This document shows, piece after piece, positions 36,937 to 47,257 of a stretch of 64,000 bases of DNA. The translations under genes and the position numbers were made by a program. Position 1 is the stretch's first letter. The number at the start of each line of letters is the position of its first letter. Origin of the DNA: Bacteroides fragilis NCTC 9343 (GTDB lineage: Bacteria; Bacteroidota; Bacteroidia; Bacteroidales; Bacteroidaceae); contig NC_003228.3 of NCBI RefSeq assembly GCF_000025985.1, positions 434,001-498,000 on the forward strand, in the 5' to 3' direction. Under the pieces are notes generated by a model. It had not been told where the DNA came from. It did no database searches and was given only the letters and a program-made list of their open reading frames with translations.

Positions 36937-37947
36937 TTATCCGATATTTCCTTCTTTAATCAGATATTCGGCAATCTGGACAGCATTCAGTGCGGCTCCT
37001 TTTTTGATTTGATCACCTACAATCCAGAAGGTTAATCCACAGTCATTGGTCAGGTCTTTACGGATACGACCTACATAAACGGGATCTTTGCCTGCCAGGA
37101 ACAAGGGCATCGGATATTCTTTCTCGGCAGGATTGTCTTGCAATACCAATCCTTCACCTTTGGCAAAAGCTTCACGAGCTTCTTCTATCGAAATAGGACG
37201 TTCTGTTTCCACCCAAATACTTTCAGAGTGAGCACGAAGTGCCGGAACACGTACACAAGTAGCACTTACTTTCACGTCAGAGTGCATGATTTTGCGTGTT
37301 TCGTTATACATTTTCATTTCCTCTTTCGTATATCCGTTTTCTGTGAATACATCAATTTGAGGAATCAGGTTGAAGGCCAGCTGATACGCAAACTTTTCAA
37401 CAGTGACAGGTTCATTGGCTAAAACCTGACGATACTGTTCGTAGAGTTCGTCCATAGCTGCTGCACCGGCACCGCTCGCTGCCTGGTAAGTAGATACATG
37501 CACAGTTTTTATATGAGAAAGCTCTTCGATGGCTTTCAGTGCGACAACCATCTGAATGGTTGTGCAATTCGGGTTGGCAATCACACCACGTGGACGATCT
37601 TTAGCATCAGCTGCATTTACTTCGGGCACTACCAAGGGTACATCGGCATCCATACGGAAAGCGCTGGAGTTATCAATCATTACCGCACCATACCGGGTAA
37701 TAGTCTTCTCAAACTCTTTAGACGTGCCTGCACCGGCCGAAGTGAAAGCAATGTCCACCCCTTTAAAGTCATCGTTGTGTTGCAGAAGTTTGACCTCGAT
37801 CTGTTTACCGCGGAAAGTATATTTAGTTCCGGCACTACGTTTAGAACCGAACAAAACTAACTCGTCCAACGGGAAATTTCTCTCATCGAGCACGCGTAGA
37901 AACTCTTGTCCTACGGCTCCGCTTACGCCAACAATAGCTACTTTCAT
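36937..37947 (-). CDS. asd: aspartate-semialdehyde dehydrogenase
   Basis: A 336-residue NADP-dependent enzyme that makes aspartate semialdehyde for lysine/diaminopimelate, threonine and methionine synthesis. It has the Rossmann start [18 protein letters not shown], the [10 protein letters not shown] loop, and the catalytic Cys128 in [10 protein letters not shown]. The substrate-binding segment [11 protein letters not shown] and a C-terminal [10 protein letters not shown] with the active-site His also match. It stands alone on the minus strand between a terminator and a divergent antiporter gene. Confidence 0.97.
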   Translation of the reverse strand: MKVAIVGVSGAVGQEFLRVLDERNFPLDELVLFGSKRSAGTKYTFRGKQIEVKLLQHNDDFKGVDIAFTSAGAGTSKEFEKTITRYGAVMIDNSSAFRMDADVPLVVPEVNAADAKDRPRGVIANPNCTTIQMVVALKAIEELSHIKTVHVSTYQAASGAGAAAMDELYEQYRQVLANEPVTVEKFAYQLAFNLIPQIDVFTENGYTKEEMKMYNETRKIMHSDVKVSATCVRVPALRAHSESIWVETERPISIEEAREAFAKGEGLVLQDNPAEKEYPMPLFLAGKDPVYVGRIRKDLTNDCGLTFWIVGDQIKKGAALNAVQIAEYLIKEGNIG

Positions 37948-38012
37948 CTTTTTCTTTTGTTTTTATGTGAATACTCTCCTTACAATTCAAGCCAATCGTA
38001 AGGATTTGGCTG

Positions 38013-38020
38013 CAAAATTA
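38013..38020 (-). promoter_or_regulatory. -7 box of asd
   Basis: TAATTTTG on the minus strand matches TAnnTTTG, 66 nt before the asd ATG. The 197-nt gap to the antiporter gene is a divergent promoter region. Confidence 0.45.
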
Positions 38021-38111
38021 TAACATTTTGCAATATAATCAGCATTTTAGAGAGAAGATTTCTCTTTGAAAATCTCTTTCCTTATGAATTGGCGGTGTGA
38101 TAACTTTTTTG

Positions 38112-38119
38112 TTATTTTG
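38112..38119 (+). promoter_or_regulatory. possible -7 box of the antiporter gene
   Basis: TTATTTTG differs from TAnnTTTG at one position and lies 26 nt before the ATG at 38145. Confidence 0.35.
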
Positions 38120-38144
38120 CAGATAAATACAAAAATACTGATAT

Positions 38145-40280
38145 ATGCATTGGTTTGACCTCAGTTTACAACTCCCGATAACAGACCCCACGTGGGTGTT
38201 TTTCTTGGTTTTGATCATTATTCTTTTCGCACCGATGATATTAGGACGTCTGCATATACCTCATATTATCGGCATGATTTTGGCCGGAGTGGTTATCGGT
38301 GAATATGGCTTTAATGTTCTCGAGCGGGACAGTAGTTTCGAATTGTTCGGAAAAGTAGGCCTCTATTATATCATGTTTCTGGCCGGACTGGAAATGGATA
38401 TGGAGGATTTTAAGAAGAACCGGACAAAAGGACTGGTCTTCGGATGGTTTACATTTATCATTCCGATGGCATTGGGGGTATGGAGTAGTATGGAATTGCT
38501 GGGATATGGATTTACTACAGCGGTATTACTCGCCAGTATGTATGCTTCCCATACACTGATTGCCTATCCCATTATCAGCCGTTATGGATTGTCCAGACTC
38601 AGGAGTGTAAATATAACCATCGGCGGTACGGCGGTAACGGTTACGTTGGCTTTGATTATTCTTGCCGTCATTGGTGGTATGTACAAAGGAACTGTCGACG
38701 GTATGTTTTGGGTGCTGTTAGTGGTGAAAGTTGCATTTCTGAGTTTTCTGATCGTTTTCTTCTTCCCGCGTATCGGTCGATGGTTTTTCCGTAAGTACGA
38801 TGATAGCGTAATGCAATTTGTCTTTGTACTCGCGATGGTCTTTTTAGGTAGTGGTTTGATGGAGTTTGTCGGTATGGAGGGTATTTTGGGAGCTTTTCTT
38901 GCCGGACTTGTATTGAATCGCTTGATTCCGCATGTTTCTCCTCTGATGAATCGGTTGGAGTTTGTCGGAAATGCCTTGTTTATTCCATATTTCCTGATTG
39001 GTGTGGGGATGATAATCGATGTCCGAACCCTGTTTACCGGTGGTGAAGCTCTAAAGGTTGCCGTAGTGATGACCGTATTCGCTACTCTAAGTAAATGGTT
39101 GGCAGCTTGGATCACACAGAAGATTTATCATATGCAGCCCAATGAACGAAGTATGATGTTCGGTTTGAGCAATGCGCAGGCTGCTGCTACGCTGGCAGCA
39201 GTATTGATAGGGCATGAAATCATTATGGAAAATGGAGAGCGGTTGCTGAATGACGATGTGCTCAATGGCACGGTAGTAATGATTCTCTTTACGTGCGTCA
39301 TCAGTTCGCTTGTAACCGAACGTTCGGCAAGGCGTTTTGCTCTGCACGAAGAGATGCAGTTTGAAGATAATAAAGAGAAGACAGAACAGGAGCAGATTCT
39401 GATTCCGGTAGCAAATCCGGATACCATTGAAGATCTGATTAATCTTGCCTTGGTCATCAGAGATACTAAACAGAAAAAAGAATTGATCGCACTCAATGTA
39501 ATCAATGATAATAACAATTCGGAAAATAAGGAATTACAGGGTAAGCGGAATCTGGAAAAGGCGGCAATGATTGCTGCTTCTGCCGATGTTTCGGTCAATA
39601 TGGTGAGTCGTTATGATCTTAATATTGCTTCGGGCATTATTCATACCATTAAGGAGTACGATGCTACAGATGTAGTGATCGGTTTGCACCGTAAGGCAAA
39701 TATTGTCGATTCATTTTTTGGTAATCTGGCCGAAAGCTTGCTGAAAGGTACCCATCGGGAAGTGATCATCGCCAAATTCTTAATGCCCGTCAATACACTT
39801 CGGCGTATTATTATTGCTGTGCCGCCAAAGGCTGAATATGAAACCGGATTTTCCAAATGGGTAGAGCACTTCTGCCGCATGGGAAGTCTTTTAGGATGTC
39901 GGGTACATTTCTTTGCCAACGAGCAAACCCTGATGCGACTGCAGCAGTTGGTAAAGAAAAAGCATGGTAGTACGCCCACTGAATTTTCCAGGTTGGACGA
40001 GTGGGATGATCTGCTTCTACTGACCGGGCAGGTAAATTTTGACCATCTGTTGGTGGTTATTAGTGCACGGCGCGGATCTATCTCATACGACCCTTCATTC
40101 GAACGTCTACCCAATCAGCTCGGAAAATATTTCTCAAACAACAGTCTGATTATATTGTATCCCGATCAGTTTGGTGAACCACAGGAAATTGTTTCATTCT
40201 CTGATCCGCGTGGCTACAACGAGTCTCAACATTACGATAAGGTAGGTAAATGGTTCTATAAATGGTTAAAGAAGAATTAA
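38145..40280 (+). CDS. Kef-type cation:proton antiporter with C-terminal USP-like region
   Basis: A 711-residue CPA2 antiporter. Residues about 15-395 form some 12-13 TM helices, with typical APMILGRLHIPHIIGMILAG and MEGILGAFLAGLVLNRLIP segments. The soluble C-terminal half (about 410-705) contains tandem universal-stress-protein-like folds rather than a classic TrkA-N domain. It probably exchanges Na+ or K+ for H+ in pH or osmotic homeostasis. Its stop overlaps the next start (TAATG). Confidence 0.88.
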   Translation: MHWFDLSLQLPITDPTWVFFLVLIIILFAPMILGRLHIPHIIGMILAGVVIGEYGFNVLERDSSFELFGKVGLYYIMFLAGLEMDMEDFKKNRTKGLVFGWFTFIIPMALGVWSSMELLGYGFTTAVLLASMYASHTLIAYPIISRYGLSRLRSVNITIGGTAVTVTLALIILAVIGGMYKGTVDGMFWVLLVVKVAFLSFLIVFFFPRIGRWFFRKYDDSVMQFVFVLAMVFLGSGLMEFVGMEGILGAFLAGLVLNRLIPHVSPLMNRLEFVGNALFIPYFLIGVGMIIDVRTLFTGGEALKVAVVMTVFATLSKWLAAWITQKIYHMQPNERSMMFGLSNAQAAATLAAVLIGHEIIMENGERLLNDDVLNGTVVMILFTCVISSLVTERSARRFALHEEMQFEDNKEKTEQEQILIPVANPDTIEDLINLALVIRDTKQKKELIALNVINDNNNSENKELQGKRNLEKAAMIAASADVSVNMVSRYDLNIASGIIHTIKEYDATDVVIGLHRKANIVDSFFGNLAESLLKGTHREVIIAKFLMPVNTLRRIIIAVPPKAEYETGFSKWVEHFCRMGSLLGCRVHFFANEQTLMRLQQLVKKKHGSTPTEFSRLDEWDDLLLLTGQVNFDHLLVVISARRGSISYDPSFERLPNQLGKYFSNNSLIILYPDQFGEPQEIVSFSDPRGYNESQHYDKVGKWFYKWLKKN

Positions 40281-40990
40281 TGGAGAACTGGCAACAGAGA
40301 ACAGAACTCCTTTTAGGAGCGGAGAAGATGGAACGCTTGCGGAAATCGCATGTGTTGGTTGTCGGATTAGGAGGAGTAGGTGCTTATGCAGCCGAAATGA
40401 TTTGTCGTGCAGGCGTAGGGCGAATGACAATAGTAGATGCTGATATTGTACAGCCCACTAATATTAACCGCCAGTTGCCGGCTACTCATGCCACTTTGGG
40501 TATGGAAAAAGCGAAGGTGTTGGAAGCACGTTTCAGAGATATTAATCCGGAAATAGAGTTGACTGTATTGCCTGTTTATCTGAAAGACGATAACATACCC
40601 GAACTGCTGGATGCTGCACGTTATGATTTTATAGTCGATGCCATTGACACCATAAGTCCAAAGTGTTATCTGATTTATCATGCTCTTCAGCGACGCATTA
40701 AAATAATATCGAGTATGGGTGCAGGAGCAAAGAGTGATATTACACAAGTGCGTTTTGCCGACCTTTGGGATACTTATCATTGTGGTCTTAGCAAGGCCGT
40801 CCGGAAGCGTTTGCAAAAAATGGGGGTAAAGCGTAAGCTTCCCGTGGTGTTCAGTACGGAACAGGCGGATTCGAAAGCAGTATTGCTGACTGATGATGAG
40901 AGGAACAAGAAATCCACTTGCGGAACTGTGAGCTATATGCCGGCGGTGTTTGGCTGTTATTTGGCAGAGTACGTTATCAAAAGATTGTAA
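40280..40990 (+). CDS. tcdA: ThiF-family tRNA threonylcarbamoyladenosine dehydratase
   Basis: A 236-residue E1-like adenylating enzyme. The ATP-binding [11 protein letters not shown] (29-39), [16 protein letters not shown] and the [18 protein letters not shown] stretch are typical of TcdA (YgdL), which cyclises t6A to ct6A in tRNA. The frame reaches back to 40262, but the ATG at 40280 overlaps the antiporter stop and gives the standard [13 protein letters not shown] start. It is followed immediately by the ABC ATPase gene. Confidence 0.88.
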
Positions 40991-40994
40991 GATT

Positions 40995-41645
40995 ATGATT
41001 CATTTAGAAGGTATAACCAAGAGTTTCGGCTCTTTACAAGTATTGAAAGGGATAGATTTGGAGATAACCCAAGGAGAAGTGGTAAGCATCGTGGGACCCA
41101 GTGGAGCGGGGAAGACTACTTTACTTCAGATAATGGGTACTTTGGACAGTCCCGATGCGGGGATGATAAACATTGACGGTACCAATGTAAGCCGGATGAA
41201 GGAGAAAGAGCTTTCCGCTTTCCGTAACAAACACATTGGATTTGTCTTTCAGTTCCATCAGTTGTTACCGGAGTTCACGGCACTTGAAAATGTAATGATT
41301 CCTGCATTTATAGCCGGAGTGCCGACTAAGGAAGCTTCGATGCGTGCTATGGAGATTCTTGATTTTATGGGATTGAAGGAACGGGCATCTCATAAACCGA
41401 ATGAACTCTCCGGCGGAGAGAAACAGCGGGTAGCTGTAGCCCGTGCATTGATCAATCAACCGGCAGTTATCTTGGCCGATGAACCTTCCGGAAGCTTGGA
41501 TTCCCATAATAAGGAAGAATTGCATCAACTCTTTTTTGACCTGAGAAATCGTTTCGGACAGACTTTTGTGATCGTGACCCATGATGAAGCATTAGCAAAA
41601 ATCACCGACCGTACGATCCATATGGTAGATGGAAATATCATTTGA
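40995..41645 (+). CDS. ABC transporter ATP-binding protein, LolD-like
   Basis: A 216-residue ATPase with Walker [10 protein letters not shown] (34-42), a Q-loop, signature [15 protein letters not shown], Walker [13 protein letters not shown] and the switch His in VTHDEA. The close resemblance to LolD (lipoprotein release) and MacB-type ATPases is clear, but no permease gene is adjacent. The start at 40995 gives [12 protein letters not shown]; the longer frame overlaps tcdA. It ends directly against a convergent gene with no spacer. Confidence 0.85.
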
Positions 41646-42548
41646 TTACTCAAAACAGATGTAGTGGCTGATTCGCTCCAGATCTTGAGGCGTAAACTCT
41701 TCGTAGAGAGAAAGTTGCTTCAGACTTTTTAATATTCCTTTCTTTTTTCTGTATTCTACGATTATTTTGGCTTGGTAGAAGTTGATGTAAGGATGAGCTT
41801 TGAGCCGTTCGATACCGGTTCGGTTGATATTCAGCCGTCGGGTATTGCTGGTTGCCACGTTAAACCAGGGGCGGAGCTTTTCTACATCGAGATGTATCTC
41901 CTTCAATTGTGCTATATCATAAAATCCTCCTAAACGGTTGCGATATCCTGTTATCATCTGGGCAATTCCACTACCTATACCGGGGATCTTCTTCAGTTCC
42001 GTTGTGTCTGCACTGTTCAGTTCGACTACTGTTCCGGCTGCATATTTAAAAAAATTCAGTGTGTCTTCTTCTATCTTTCGGGTATAGAGGCGAAGTGTAT
42101 CTTTGGGCTTTGCGAGCGTAGCTATATAAATATAAGGTAGGAGCATTTCGTATTGTTCCTGCGTTAATCCGTATACTTTCCGGAAGTCTTCCGCCCGACG
42201 GAATTTTCCACCTTTATTTCGATACTTTAGGATGTTCTTTGCCATCCATGCCGGCAGTCCCAAATCAAGGAATCCGACAGAGTCGGTGATATTAGGGTCA
42301 AATGTAGTCAGACGGACTGTTCGTGGGGGCTGAAAGCGGTTATTGTGTGAATATATCTTTTGTTCTTTTTCGCGGATGGAGGACATAAAACCGGCATATT
42401 CCTTTTTAAACTTTTCCGTATCGTTTTTTGCCGTGTTCTCTTTGACAGGGATCAACCATCCGGCCACAAATACAAGAATACACAAAACGGCAAGTATCAG
42501 GATACCTTGCCGTTCTGCACGTGTGAAGTAAAAGAAGTCTTTCCACAT
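41646..42548 (-). CDS. helix-hairpin-helix (ComEA-like) protein with N-terminal TM
   Basis: A 300-residue protein with one TM helix at about 14-32 (GILILAVLCILVFVAGWLI) and a soluble region with several HhH motifs. These include LGLPAWMAKNILKYRNKGGKF, then LKKIPGIGSGIAQMITGYRN, then NINRTGIERLKAHPYINFYQA. ComEA-type HhH proteins bind DNA, sometimes for uptake; the role in Bacteroides is not established. It follows the NSS transporter by 2 nt and is probably co-transcribed with it. Confidence 0.8.
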   Translation of the reverse strand: MWKDFFYFTRAERQGILILAVLCILVFVAGWLIPVKENTAKNDTEKFKKEYAGFMSSIREKEQKIYSHNNRFQPPRTVRLTTFDPNITDSVGFLDLGLPAWMAKNILKYRNKGGKFRRAEDFRKVYGLTQEQYEMLLPYIYIATLAKPKDTLRLYTRKIEEDTLNFFKYAAGTVVELNSADTTELKKIPGIGSGIAQMITGYRNRLGGFYDIAQLKEIHLDVEKLRPWFNVATSNTRRLNINRTGIERLKAHPYINFYQAKIIVEYRKKKGILKSLKQLSLYEEFTPQDLERISHYICFE

Positions 42549-42550
42549 TT

Positions 42551-43918
42551 TTATTTCAGTAGCCCCAGTTCATTAATGAAGATCACTGAAATGGCAATCG
42601 GGGCTACGTATTTCAGAATAAAGATAATCAGTTTATAGGTAGGAACTTTCAGGGTACCGTTATTCGTGATTTCCGACCAAACGAGTTTCTTATCCAGATA
42701 CCATCCGGTAAAAATGGAAATGAGTAATCCGCCCAATGGCAACATCAGTTTGGCAGTTACGAAGTCGAACAAGTCGAACATACCCAGTCCGAAGATGGTG
42801 AACTCCTTGGTAACTCCCAGAGAGAGTGAACAGAGTATCCCTAACAGAATACAACCTGTCGTCACTAACCGGGCAGCTTTTCCCCTTGTAAAGTTGAACT
42901 CCTCGTGCAGGTAGGCCGTAACCACTTCGTGCAATGAGATGGTAGAAGTCAGAGCTGCCAGTGCCAGCAATACGTAGAACATCACTGAAAAAATATATGC
43001 CAGTATCGGTATTCCGCTGAAAGCCTGTTGGAACACGTTAGGAAGGGTTATAAAAATTAAACTGGGTCCGGCGTCCGGTTGAATTCCTACCGAAAACGCT
43101 GCAGGAAAGATGATAAAACCGGCTAGTACAGCGACAAATGTGTCGATGATTCCTACGCTGAAAGCCGTTCGGGTGAGGTTGGTGTTTTTGCTGAAATAGG
43201 AGGCATAGGTACACAGGCATCCCATTCCAAGGCTGAGTGAGAAAAACGCTTGCCCCATAGCTCCCAGAAATACATTGCCATCTACTTTACTGAAATCTGG
43301 TTTTAGCAGAAACTCTATGCCTTTGCCCGCTCCCGGCAAAGTGACAGAGCATCCCACCAGTATTAAGATAATGATGAAGAGGGTCGGCATCATAATTTTA
43401 GATGATTTTTCGATTCCCTTCTCTACCCCTTTCACGATGATGAAATGGGTAGCGAGTAAGAATAACGTGAGCCATAGGGCCGGACGCCAGGGATTGCTGG
43501 AGAAACTTTGGAAAGAAGAGATGAACTCCGCCGGAGTTTTACCTGCAAAACTGTTGCTGACAGCTTCGAATATATATTCTAATGTCCATCCGGCCACTAC
43601 AGAGTAATAGCCAAGAATAAGGAATCCTGCCAAAACTCCCATTCGTCCTACCCAACGCCATTGAGTGCCGGGAGCCAGTATCTGGTAAGCACGGGCAGTA
43701 TTAGCCTGTGAGTGCCGTCCGATTAAAAATTCAGCTATCATAATCGGTAGTCCGAGTAGGAGGATGCATCCCAGATAAATAAGAATAAAAGCAGCTCCTC
43801 CATGATTTCCCGTTTCATAAGGGAATCTCCATATATTGCCCAGTCCGACGGCTGACCCTGCAGAAGCTAATATCACACCCAGTTTACTACCAAAGTTTCC
43901 TCTTTCTTTTTTTGTCAT
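42551..43918 (-). CDS. neurotransmitter:sodium symporter family transporter
   Basis: A 455-residue NSS (SLC6/LeuT-like) membrane protein with about 11-12 TM helices. TM1 carries GVILASAGSAVGLGNIWRFPY, the classic Na+/substrate site, followed by NHGGAAFILIYL. Such transporters import amino acids by Na+ symport. The substrate is unknown. Confidence 0.9.
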   Translation of the reverse strand: MTKKERGNFGSKLGVILASAGSAVGLGNIWRFPYETGNHGGAAFILIYLGCILLLGLPIMIAEFLIGRHSQANTARAYQILAPGTQWRWVGRMGVLAGFLILGYYSVVAGWTLEYIFEAVSNSFAGKTPAEFISSFQSFSSNPWRPALWLTLFLLATHFIIVKGVEKGIEKSSKIMMPTLFIIILILVGCSVTLPGAGKGIEFLLKPDFSKVDGNVFLGAMGQAFFSLSLGMGCLCTYASYFSKNTNLTRTAFSVGIIDTFVAVLAGFIIFPAAFSVGIQPDAGPSLIFITLPNVFQQAFSGIPILAYIFSVMFYVLLALAALTSTISLHEVVTAYLHEEFNFTRGKAARLVTTGCILLGILCSLSLGVTKEFTIFGLGMFDLFDFVTAKLMLPLGGLLISIFTGWYLDKKLVWSEITNNGTLKVPTYKLIIFILKYVAPIAISVIFINELGLLK

Positions 43919-43968
43919 AAAAAGTATATGTTATCTTACAATTCGATAGATTTTCTCGCTTTAAACGT

Positions 43969-43998
43969 GCAAATATAGAAAATGTTCCTTATATTTGC
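43969..43998. promoter_or_regulatory. symmetrical divergent -7 boxes
   Basis: GCAAATATA (43969-43977) and TATATTTGC (43990-43998) form a perfect 9-bp inverted repeat around 12 bp. Each arm contains an exact TATATTTG -7 box, one firing left into the NSS transporter gene and one right into the VanZ-like gene. Confidence 0.55.
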
Positions 43999-44022
43999 GA
44001 TTCATCTGTAATTTATTTAGGT

Positions 44023-44415
44023 ATGCTATCGTATATTAAGAAATATCCCGTATCGCTCTTTATCATTCTTGCGGTCATCTATCTGTCGTTCTTCAAACCT
44101 CCTTCAACGGAGATTAGTAAAATTCCTAATATCGATAAGGTCGTTCATATTTGTATGTACTTTGGCATGTCCGGTATGCTATGGCTGGAGTTTTTACGGG
44201 CACACCGTAGAGACCACACTCCGGTGTGGCATGCTTGGGTAGGAGCATTCATTTGTCCGGTGTTGTTCAGCGGATGTGTAGAATTGTTGCAGGAATATTG
44301 TACGACCTATCGTGGAGGAGACTGGATGGACTTTGCAGCCAATACCACAGGTGCGGTATTGGCCAGTCTGATAGGATATTTTATTGTCCGTCCACGTATA
44401 TTAAGTAAAAAGTAG
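44023..44415 (+). CDS. VanZ-like membrane protein
   Basis: A 130-residue protein with about four TM helices and the VanZ-type pattern FKPPSTEI...NIDKVVHICMYFGMSGMLWL, then SGCVELLQEYCT and RGGDWMDFAANTTGAVLASL. VanZ gives low-level teicoplanin resistance in enterococci, but most relatives are of unknown function and no glycopeptide-resistance genes are near. It ends 5 nt from the convergent murF stop. Confidence 0.8.
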   Translation: MLSYIKKYPVSLFIILAVIYLSFFKPPSTEISKIPNIDKVVHICMYFGMSGMLWLEFLRAHRRDHTPVWHAWVGAFICPVLFSGCVELLQEYCTTYRGGDWMDFAANTTGAVLASLIGYFIVRPRILSKK

Positions 44416-44419
44416 ACTT

Positions 44420-45718
44420 TTATAAAAATTCAACAACCGTGCTCAGTTTGATACCATTCGATCCTTTGATCAGGATGGTGTAGTCTTTAGGCTTTTCCGT
44501 TTGCAGTTCCTTTATCACTTCCTGTGCATTGGCATAGGTGTGATAAGGAGGATGAGTTGCTGTAAATTGTTCTCCAACCAGCAGGACTTTCTCAAAAGAA
44601 CATTCTTGCAGGAAGTCCACGATTTTGCGGTGTTCAGCTGCACTTTCCGCCCCCAATTCACGCATATCGCCTAATATCAGCATTTTCTTTTTCACAGTCA
44701 TATTACGGAAGTTCTGCAGAGCTGCCATCATGCTGGTCGGATTGGCATTGTAGGCGTCTATAATTAGTGTATTATCCGCGGTTTTTTTTAGTTGTGAACG
44801 GTTGTTGCGGGGAGTATATCCGGCTAGTGCTTCATCTATTTTTCCGGCTTCCACTCCAAAGAACCGACCGATAGTAACGGCGGCCAACGCATTTGGGAAG
44901 TTATATTCGCCGATAAGCTGAGTTTGCACTTTGTGCAAGTCACCATCTTTGCCTGCTTTCCATTCGAAAGTCAGATAAGGGGAATTCCCGGTCACATGTC
45001 CGTTTACATAAAGTGCGTCTTCACTTCCGTAGGGAATCAGATTCAGGCCATGAGCGATGTCCATCAGATAAGCATTATCATGGTGTATAAAGACGGTAGA
45101 ATCTTCCTTTTCACGGAGATAGTCATATAATTCTCCTTTGGTGCGGATCACTCCTTCGAAGGAACCGAATCCTTCCAGATGCGCTTTTCCCACATTGGTG
45201 ATCATTCCATAATCCGGCTCGGCAATGTGTACCAGAAATTTTATCTCTCCGGGATGATTAGCCCCCATTTCGATCACTGCCAGTTCATGTTCTGCTTTTA
45301 GGCGAAGCAGAGTCATGGGCACTCCAATGTGGTTGTTTAGGTTTCCTTCTGTGTAGAGTACATTGTGAGATTTCGACAAGACAGCAGAAATCAGCTCTTT
45401 AGTGGTTGTTTTCCCGTTGGTTCCGGTAATGCCGATCACTTTTGTACCCAGTTGGCGGCGGTGATAATTAGCCAGTTGCTGAAGGGTTTGCAGGCAATTG
45501 TCCACCAGAATGATATGTCTGTTGTTTTCCGGAGCATATTCGGCTTCATCTACGATGGCGTATGCACAGCCGTCTTTTAATGCTTGAGCTGCAAAAGCGT
45601 TTCCATTGAATGATTCGCCTTTCAGGGCAATAAACAGTGAACCTGCAGGGCAGTTGCGGCTGTCGGTGGTCACTACGGCACAATCCAGGAATATCTTGTA
45701 GAGAGCAGAAAGTTTCAT
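44420..45718 (-). CDS. murF: UDP-MurNAc-tripeptide--D-Ala-D-Ala ligase MurF
   Basis: A 432-residue Mur ligase that adds D-Ala-D-Ala to UDP-MurNAc-tripeptide in peptidoglycan synthesis. It shows TTDSRNCPAGSLFIALKGE near the start, the ATP loop GITGTNGKTTTKEL (97-110), MTLLRLKAEHELAVIEMGANHPGEI (read in parts) and YTPRNNRSQLKK. MurF here is a single gene away from the dcw cluster. Confidence 0.95.
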   Translation of the reverse strand: MKLSALYKIFLDCAVVTTDSRNCPAGSLFIALKGESFNGNAFAAQALKDGCAYAIVDEAEYAPENNRHIILVDNCLQTLQQLANYHRRQLGTKVIGITGTNGKTTTKELISAVLSKSHNVLYTEGNLNNHIGVPMTLLRLKAEHELAVIEMGANHPGEIKFLVHIAEPDYGMITNVGKAHLEGFGSFEGVIRTKGELYDYLREKEDSTVFIHHDNAYLMDIAHGLNLIPYGSEDALYVNGHVTGNSPYLTFEWKAGKDGDLHKVQTQLIGEYNFPNALAAVTIGRFFGVEAGKIDEALAGYTPRNNRSQLKKTADNTLIIDAYNANPTSMMAALQNFRNMTVKKKMLILGDMRELGAESAAEHRKIVDFLQECSFEKVLLVGEQFTATHPPYHTYANAQEVIKELQTEKPKDYTILIKGSNGIKLSTVVEFL

Positions 45719-45746
45719 AATAATCGGTTTTTCTCTGTTGTGGGTG

Positions 45747-45754
45747 CAAAATTA
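45747..45754 (-). promoter_or_regulatory. -7 box of murF
   Basis: TAATTTTG on the minus strand, identical to the asd box, 29 nt before the murF ATG and just past the 3' end of the MFS gene. Confidence 0.45.
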
Positions 45755-45760
45755 CATTTT

Positions 45761-46996
45761 CTATTTCAGATTATCATTAAACAAGAAAGAATTTCGCTTG
45801 GTATAGGAAATGACAAGCATTACGATGCTGATGCATAGATTGAATACAAAAGCAAACTGCTGAGATTTGATGTGGAATACAGTCGACTGGAAGAAGTCGA
45901 TAATGAAGGGACATAGCAGGATGGCAAGATAGTTCATCGCCATTACGAATGCCAGTGCCAGTGTCACTTTGCGTGAAATAGCCGTATGGGTTGTCTGGTT
46001 GTAGACAACAGGTTGGATAACTCCGTACCCCAGCCCGACCAGGATACATCCCGGAGCTATCACCCATTCTTTGGGTGAGATCCAGATCAGTGCCAGTCCG
46101 ATGCCGATACTCAAAAAACTGTAGAACTTTGTTTTCTCTTTCAGAGTGCCTACGATCCGGTTCAGAAAAAAACCGGGAGTCATGATAGCCAGAAAGAAGA
46201 GAGAAATCATAATACCGGAGTTACCACTGGTGAAATGATATTCTTCCATCAGGAATGGCAGGTTGAAACTGACTACCAGTACCAGAAAGGTAGCCAGTCC
46301 GTAAACACCCATAATGCCTGCAAGATGGCGAACGTGAATGCCGTATTTGCTGTTACCGGTATCTACATCTTCTTCTTTGTCTGCCGGGGCTTTGTCGTTG
46401 GTAAGCGAGGTACTGCCTTCGCTTGCCATGCTGCGTTGCAGATATACCGAGAGTACGAGTGAAATGATTGGAAGCAGATAGACGACGAATGGGAGATGCC
46501 AGTTGACTTCAGCGAGGTATCCGGTTACTGCCGTAGCTACTACCAGTGTTATGTTGGTGATGGCCGAACTTAATCCGAACTGTTTCACACGGTATGAACC
46601 TACGAAGTATTTGGAGATTAATCCGGTGGATAGCGGGACGATCAGTCCGGAGCCTACTCCCAGTAAGGCACTCACGGCAATCAGTTGCCACATCTGTCCC
46701 GACAGCAGGTAGAGCACTCCGCTTAGAGCAAAGATGGCAAGTCCGGCTTGGAGCAGACGGATGAAATTGACCCGTTCCGTCAGTTTACCTGCCAAAAGGA
46801 TAAATGGGATAATCAATAGTGAAGGCAGAGACGAAAGCATTTGTATGTCCAGTTCGGTGGAGTGTGGAAAGATGGCGGAGAGCTTCCCCAGAATAGGAGA
46901 AACCGCCAGCCCCGGTAGGGCATTCAAGGCCGAGATAGACCAGATGCCGATGAGGGTAATAAGGGGAATAGTCCCATGGCCAGTTTGAATACGCAT
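45761..46996 (-). CDS. MFS transporter
   Basis: A 411-residue protein with about 12 TM helices, starting at MRIQTGHGTIPLITLIGIWS (ATG 46996). The upstream extension to 47065 is polar and unlikely. The general layout is a drug/metabolite MFS permease with a central loop (SMASEGSTSLTNDKAPADK). The substrate is not evident. It is divergent from gadB. Confidence 0.8.
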   Translation of the reverse strand: MRIQTGHGTIPLITLIGIWSISALNALPGLAVSPILGKLSAIFPHSTELDIQMLSSLPSLLIIPFILLAGKLTERVNFIRLLQAGLAIFALSGVLYLLSGQMWQLIAVSALLGVGSGLIVPLSTGLISKYFVGSYRVKQFGLSSAITNITLVVATAVTGYLAEVNWHLPFVVYLLPIISLVLSVYLQRSMASEGSTSLTNDKAPADKEEDVDTGNSKYGIHVRHLAGIMGVYGLATFLVLVVSFNLPFLMEEYHFTSGNSGIMISLFFLAIMTPGFFLNRIVGTLKEKTKFYSFLSIGIGLALIWISPKEWVIAPGCILVGLGYGVIQPVVYNQTTHTAISRKVTLALAFVMAMNYLAILLCPFIIDFFQSTVFHIKSQQFAFVFNLCISIVMLVISYTKRNSFLFNDNLK

Positions 46997-47207
46997 AGTT
47001 ATATAGGTATTATAAAGTTTAGGTGTGTGAAGAACAAACGATCCGTTAGAATGTTCGGCACACAAGCAGCAGAAAGTGTGTTGGGATATCTTCCTATTAG
47101 GGCTGGAGATAACTTATTAACTTTTCCGTCGCCCCCCTTTTTAATAAACCCCAAATAATGTAAAACCGAAGAACTTTCATATCCTCTCACTGTTGTTGTG
47201 GGAAATT

Positions 47208-47228
47208 CGACGGGGAAAATCCCCATCG
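47208..47228 (+). other. hairpin in the gadB leader
   Basis: CGA-c-GGGGA-aaa-TCCCC-a-TCG forms an 8-bp stem with one mismatch, 29 nt before the gadB ATG. It could affect mRNA stability or translation. I see no clear -7 box in the 261-nt gap. Confidence 0.35.
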
Positions 47229-47257
47229 CCTAAACCTAATTAAAAATAAGAGTAATT

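Noticed and set aside
44023..44415. VanZ-like protein as glycopeptide resistance
   Set aside because: No vanHAX-type genes nearby; the family is broad and mostly of unknown role.
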